Position numbers and translations under genes: made by a program. A stretch of DNA of 8,499 nt. It comes from JBOGGN01 sp050744165 (lineage in GTDB: Bacteria > Actinomycetota > Acidimicrobiia > Acidimicrobiales > Palsa-688). This document shows, in pieces, positions 6,441 through 8,499 of this stretch; the first letter of the stretch is position 1, and each line of letters starts with the position of its first letter. The stretch lies in contig JBOGGN010000317.1 in NCBI GenBank assembly GCA_050744165.1, positions 1-8,499 of the forward strand, read 5' to 3'. Under the pieces are notes generated by a model. That model was not told the origin of the DNA. It saw nothing but the letters and a program-made list of their open reading frames with translations, and did no database searches.

Positions 6441-7049
6441 ATGGCCAAAGGCCACAGGCATGACGAGATTGGTGCGGCGGGGGGCAATGGTTTATTGCTT
6501 GTCGTCGTCATCATCGTGTTGGTGATAGCGGTAGTGCTGCTCCAGCGGACAGCGCAGACCGCCGTCGCGATCAACAGTAAGGCATCCACGATCGCTAAGA
6601 CCGGCGTGGGTATCAACGAGAACACCGATTCGATCCTCGAGTTGTCCCACACCAACCAGTTGGCCTCCTCGATCCTGAACTCGGCTCAGCCTCTTCAGAA
6701 CGACCTCAGCCAGATCGTCAATCTGGGCAACTCGGTGAACGGGTTGGCGACGACGATCAACCAGTCGGCGACTACGATCAATGGCACTGCCAGTCAGATC
6801 AACAGCACCGCCGGCGCCGTGAATAGCACGGCGAATGGGATCAATAGTACGGCGGGGTCGATCTTGTCAACGGCGAACTCCATCAAGTCCGGAGTCGCCA
6901 TGATCAACCAGCAGGCTGACACGACCATCGGTATCGTCCAGCAGATCAAGGGCGACACGGGGGTCATCGTGAGCGGTCTGGCTACGGCTCTGCACCGCGC
7001 CGGTTGTATCAACCATGACCTCGGTGGCAACTCCGGGTCGACCTGCTAA
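6441..7049 (+). CDS. Membrane-anchored Ala/Ile heptad-repeat protein, first of three
   Basis: Not recognised as a member of a named family. 202 residues: a basic cytoplasmic head (K3, H5, R6, H7), one Val/Ile/Leu-rich membrane segment at about 17-34, then an outside region by the positive-inside rule. Residues 92-162 follow a coiled-coil heptad. From A103 seven successive units A-x-x-[I/V]-x-x-x are in phase (A103/I106, A110/I113, A117/I120, A124/V127, A131/I134, A138/I141, A145/I148), an Ala/Ile core typical of tightly packed coiled coils. Many units read I-N-x-[S/T]. The tail holds IGIVQQIKGDT (163-173) and two cysteines, C189 and C202 (the last residue), possibly a disulfide. No signal-peptidase site or lipobox is evident, so the helix is likely a permanent anchor. 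ATG 6441 is taken over TTG 6438 because AAGGGGG (6430-6436) is then 4 bases away and TTG is even closer. The next gene follows 13 bases after the stop. Confidence 0.75.
   Translation: MAKGHRHDEIGAAGGNGLLLVVVIIVLVIAVVLLQRTAQTAVAINSKASTIAKTGVGINENTDSILELSHTNQLASSILNSAQPLQNDLSQIVNLGNSVNGLATTINQSATTINGTASQINSTAGAVNSTANGINSTAGSILSTANSIKSGVAMINQQADTTIGIVQQIKGDTGVIVSGLATALHRAGCINHDLGGNSGSTC
6747..6893 (+). repeat. Seven 21-base units encoding the Ala/Ile heptads
   Basis: In-frame, diverged tandem units of 21 bases, each starting with a GC[G/C] alanine codon and most carrying GATCAA or a relative (GTGAAT, GATCTT, CATCAA) at bases 9-14. The units are not identical, so this is an old internal duplication or a strongly constrained coiled coil rather than a recent slippage array. 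Confidence 0.7.
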
Positions 7050-7065
7050 GGAGCCGAGAACCATG
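7048..7065 (+). promoter_or_regulatory. Shine-Dalgarno that sets the start of the second coiled-coil gene
   Basis: AAGGAG (7048-7053) overlaps the TAA stop of the previous gene and lies nine bases before ATG 7063. The frame is also open from an ATG at 7015, but that one has no such site and would lie within the previous gene. ATG 7063 is therefore preferred. Confidence 0.7.
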
Positions 7066-7788
7066 ACTGCAGTCACAGCAGGACGTCCGTACGCTTCGGA
7101 TGTCGAGCAAGCTCGTTACCTTGACCGCTGGCTCAAGGTCTGGATCCTCCTCCTTACCGTGGTGGTGATCGTGGTGGTCGTCTACCTGATCTTCATCACG
7201 CAATCGTTGGCGTCAATCAACAAGCACCTTGGTGCGACGACCAACGCCGTTGTCGGAGCGGGTAACCACGTCCAGACCCTCCCGGGCCAGATCAACCAGA
7301 TCAACGCCAGTCTGACGACAATCAACACGGCGCTGATCCCGATCCACGGCCAAGCCGGACAGATCATCAGCGACCTTACGTCGATCAACGGCAGCCTCAC
7401 CTCGGTGAACAGCTCTCTGATCAGCACGTCGGGTCTGTTGGTGAATACCTCCGGTTCTTTGGTCAACACCTCCGGTGTCCTCACCAACGTGCTGGCCACC
7501 GCCGGACAAATCAACACGACCCTGATCAACGCCAACGACCCGGCCGGTAACTGCGGCAACGGCACGGTGTGCAGCGGCAGTCAGCTCGGTGTCCAGAACA
7601 TCTGGCAGCGGCTGACCAACGCCAACCCGATCCTTGTCTCCGCTCGGGGCGATACCAACAACGTGGGCAACAGCGAAGTTCCGTCGATCAACGGGAGCCT
7701 GCTCGGGATCTGCAACGGCCCGGTCGTGACCCTGGTCGACACCCTCCCGTCGCTGGTGACCAGCGTGAACGGGCGAAGGGCCTGCTGA
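7063..7788 (+). CDS. Membrane-anchored Ile/Leu heptad-repeat protein, second of three
   Basis: No family recognised. 241 residues: a cytoplasmic head of about 25 residues with R8, R18, R22 and K25, one very Val-rich membrane helix at about 26-45, then an outside rod. From I80 to N156 eleven heptads run without a break, I/V/T at 80, 87, 94, 101, 108, 115, 122, 129, 136, 143, 150 and L/A four residues later each time. The middle three are near-copies: TSGLLVN, TSGSLVN, TSGVLTN (122-142). After the rod come C164 and C170 (GNC-GNGTVC), a stretch with RGDT (195-198), then GIC (C217) and a final residue C241: four cysteines, an even number suited to disulfides outside the cell. The architecture and C-terminal pattern match the genes on either side, so it is likely a distant paralogue. 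Its stop shares bases with the next start (TGATG, 7786-7790), implying coupled translation. Confidence 0.75.
   Translation: MTAVTAGRPYASDVEQARYLDRWLKVWILLLTVVVIVVVVYLIFITQSLASINKHLGATTNAVVGAGNHVQTLPGQINQINASLTTINTALIPIHGQAGQIISDLTSINGSLTSVNSSLISTSGLLVNTSGSLVNTSGVLTNVLATAGQINTTLINANDPAGNCGNGTVCSGSQLGVQNIWQRLTNANPILVSARGDTNNVGNSEVPSINGSLLGICNGPVVTLVDTLPSLVTSVNGRRAC
7300..7530 (+). repeat. Eleven in-phase 21-base heptad units, including three TSGxLVN copies
   Basis: Codes for residues 80-156 of the second coiled-coil protein. The three central units (7426-7488) encode T-S-G-x-L-[V/T]-N and are the most alike at DNA level, with 'AACACCTCCGGT' or close relatives. This suggests local duplication within the rod. 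Confidence 0.65.
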
Positions 7789-8462
7789 TGTTTCACCCGT
7801 CCCGCGACGAGAAGGGCATCGTCGGTGTCATCCTCACCATCGTCATCGTCTGGGCTTTGATCGCTGTGATCGAGCTCACCCGGACGACGATCGCTGCGGA
7901 GGAGATCAACCACACGGTGCTCAACATCACCGCATCCGTATCGTCGGCGAACAACCATCTGGCCACGGGCTGCGCTCCAGGCAACTGCCCGCTTGACCGG
8001 CTGCCGGAGCTCGTCACGACCATCAACATCGCGGGCCAGATCAACACCGCCGCGGCACCGTTGACCGGGCAGCTGTCTCAGGTGATCGCTGACACGCACA
8101 GCATCAACAACACCGTGCCGATGATCCTGCAGAACGCCCAGTCGATCAACGCCACCGTGCAATCGATCCACAGCCTGGTGCTGTCGATCGGCGGTTCGGT
8201 GAACTCGATCAACTCCGAGCTGAGCGGCGTCAACGCCGACGTCCAGCAGGTCGGAGCTCCCGGTGGGAGCCTCAGCGTTCAGCAGATCAACCGCAGTGTG
8301 GATGTGATCATCGGCCTCGCCCAAGGCATCAAGAGCGACACCGCAACGATCAATGGACAAGCTGGTGGCATCCTGACCGAAGCTCGGGGCATCTGCGCCG
8401 ACCACCCGGTCAATGTGGCCAGCATCCTGCCGGTGCTCGGTCCGATCTGCACGGGCGGTTAG
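7788..8462 (+). CDS. Membrane-anchored heptad-repeat protein, third of three
   Basis: No family recognised. 224 residues: a short cytoplasmic head (R6, D7, E8, K9), a membrane helix at about 10-28, and an outside part. C62 and C67 (C-A-P-G-N-C) lie between the anchor and the rod. About ten heptads follow in 3/4 phase from I85 to V155 (for example I106/V110, I113/A117, I120/V124, I127/V131, I134/V138, I141/L145, V148/V152). After a Gly/Pro break (GAPGGS, 156-161) comes IIGLAQGIKSDT (174-185), which matches IGIVQQIKGDT of the first protein at 7 of 11 places. GIC (C203) and C221 then lie near the end. Six of the first nine residues are polar or charged, with the positive charges before the helix, so the C-terminus should face outwards. 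ATG 7788 overlaps the previous stop and has GAAGGG (7775-7780) seven bases upstream. Four cysteines in total. It is probably co-expressed and perhaps co-assembled with its two neighbours. Confidence 0.75.
   Translation: MFHPSRDEKGIVGVILTIVIVWALIAVIELTRTTIAAEEINHTVLNITASVSSANNHLATGCAPGNCPLDRLPELVTTINIAGQINTAAAPLTGQLSQVIADTHSINNTVPMILQNAQSINATVQSIHSLVLSIGGSVNSINSELSGVNADVQQVGAPGGSLSVQQINRSVDVIIGLAQGIKSDTATINGQAGGILTEARGICADHPVNVASILPVLGPICTGG
8040..8252 (+). repeat. About ten heptad units of the third coiled-coil protein
   Basis: Codes for residues 85-155. Hydrophobic codons alternate every three and four residues with no stutter, and ATCAAC is frequent. The units are less alike at DNA level than those of the two upstream genes. 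Confidence 0.55.
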
Positions 8463-8499
8463 CCAACAGCACAACTTCAACAACTGAATATCCCTGGAA
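8463..8499. other. Non-coding end of the window
   Basis: 37 bases after the third coiled-coil gene, AT-richer than the rest. I see no hairpin, Shine-Dalgarno or start codon, so whether the gene block continues cannot be told. Confidence 0.5.

Noticed and set aside
6438..6443. TTG 6438 as the start of the first coiled-coil gene
   Set aside because: It directly adjoins ATG 6441 and would sit only one base after AAGGGGG; ATG is the better codon and spacing.
6747..6893. CRISPR or other non-coding repeat array
   Set aside because: The 21-base units are in frame, diverged, without spacers, and translate to a regular coiled coil.
7015..7062. ATG 7015 as the start of the second coiled-coil gene
   Set aside because: It lies inside the previous gene with no Shine-Dalgarno; ATG 7063 has AAGGAG nine bases upstream.
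6441..8462. Chemotaxis receptors or Mce/MlaD proteins
   Set aside because: A single N-terminal helix plus heptads superficially recalls both, but there is no HAMP domain, no conserved receptor hairpin tip, no second membrane helix and no MlaD-like beta domain.

Overview
The window is high-GC, densely coded DNA with every gene on the + strand, several GTG starts, start/stop overlaps and one apparently leaderless start. This is the style of a high-GC Gram-positive (Actinomycetota). The actinobacterial-style HypC variant and the SIS genes interleaved with hyp genes fit this. A deep-branching class such as Acidimicrobiia is possible, but no marker gene in the window fixes the taxonomy.

Layout: (1) 1-1010, the body of a class I fructose-1,6-bisphosphate aldolase whose first residues lie before the window. 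(2) 1092-6197, a [NiFe]-hydrogenase maturation block: hypF; a gene fusing a degenerate SIS (sugar isomerase) domain to a C-terminal HypC domain; a second, free-standing SIS protein; and hypE. The last three genes overlap by GTGA and each has a good Shine-Dalgarno sequence, so they are almost certainly translated together. HypF and HypE make the cyanide ligands of the NiFe site and HypC is the chaperone that carries the Fe(CN)2CO unit with HypD. hypA, hypB, hypD and the hydrogenase structural genes are not in the window. (3) 6195-6440, a non-coding spacer with two inverted repeats at the end of hypE and a plausible promoter for what follows. (4) 6441-8462, three tightly packed genes of lower GC encoding similarly built proteins that I cannot assign to a family. 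Each has a short cytoplasmic head, one N-terminal membrane anchor, a long regular heptad-repeat rod outside the membrane, and a C-terminal tail with paired cysteines.

Two things stand out. First, the two SIS domains in the hyp block have lost complementary halves of the GmhA-type active site. The HypC-fused one keeps the His/Glu/His side but not the phosphate loops, and the free one keeps the phosphate loops but not the His/Glu/His side. This suggests a heteromeric SIS complex tied to HypC. Second, the three-gene coiled-coil membrane cassette looks like an undescribed co-assembling surface or envelope structure.
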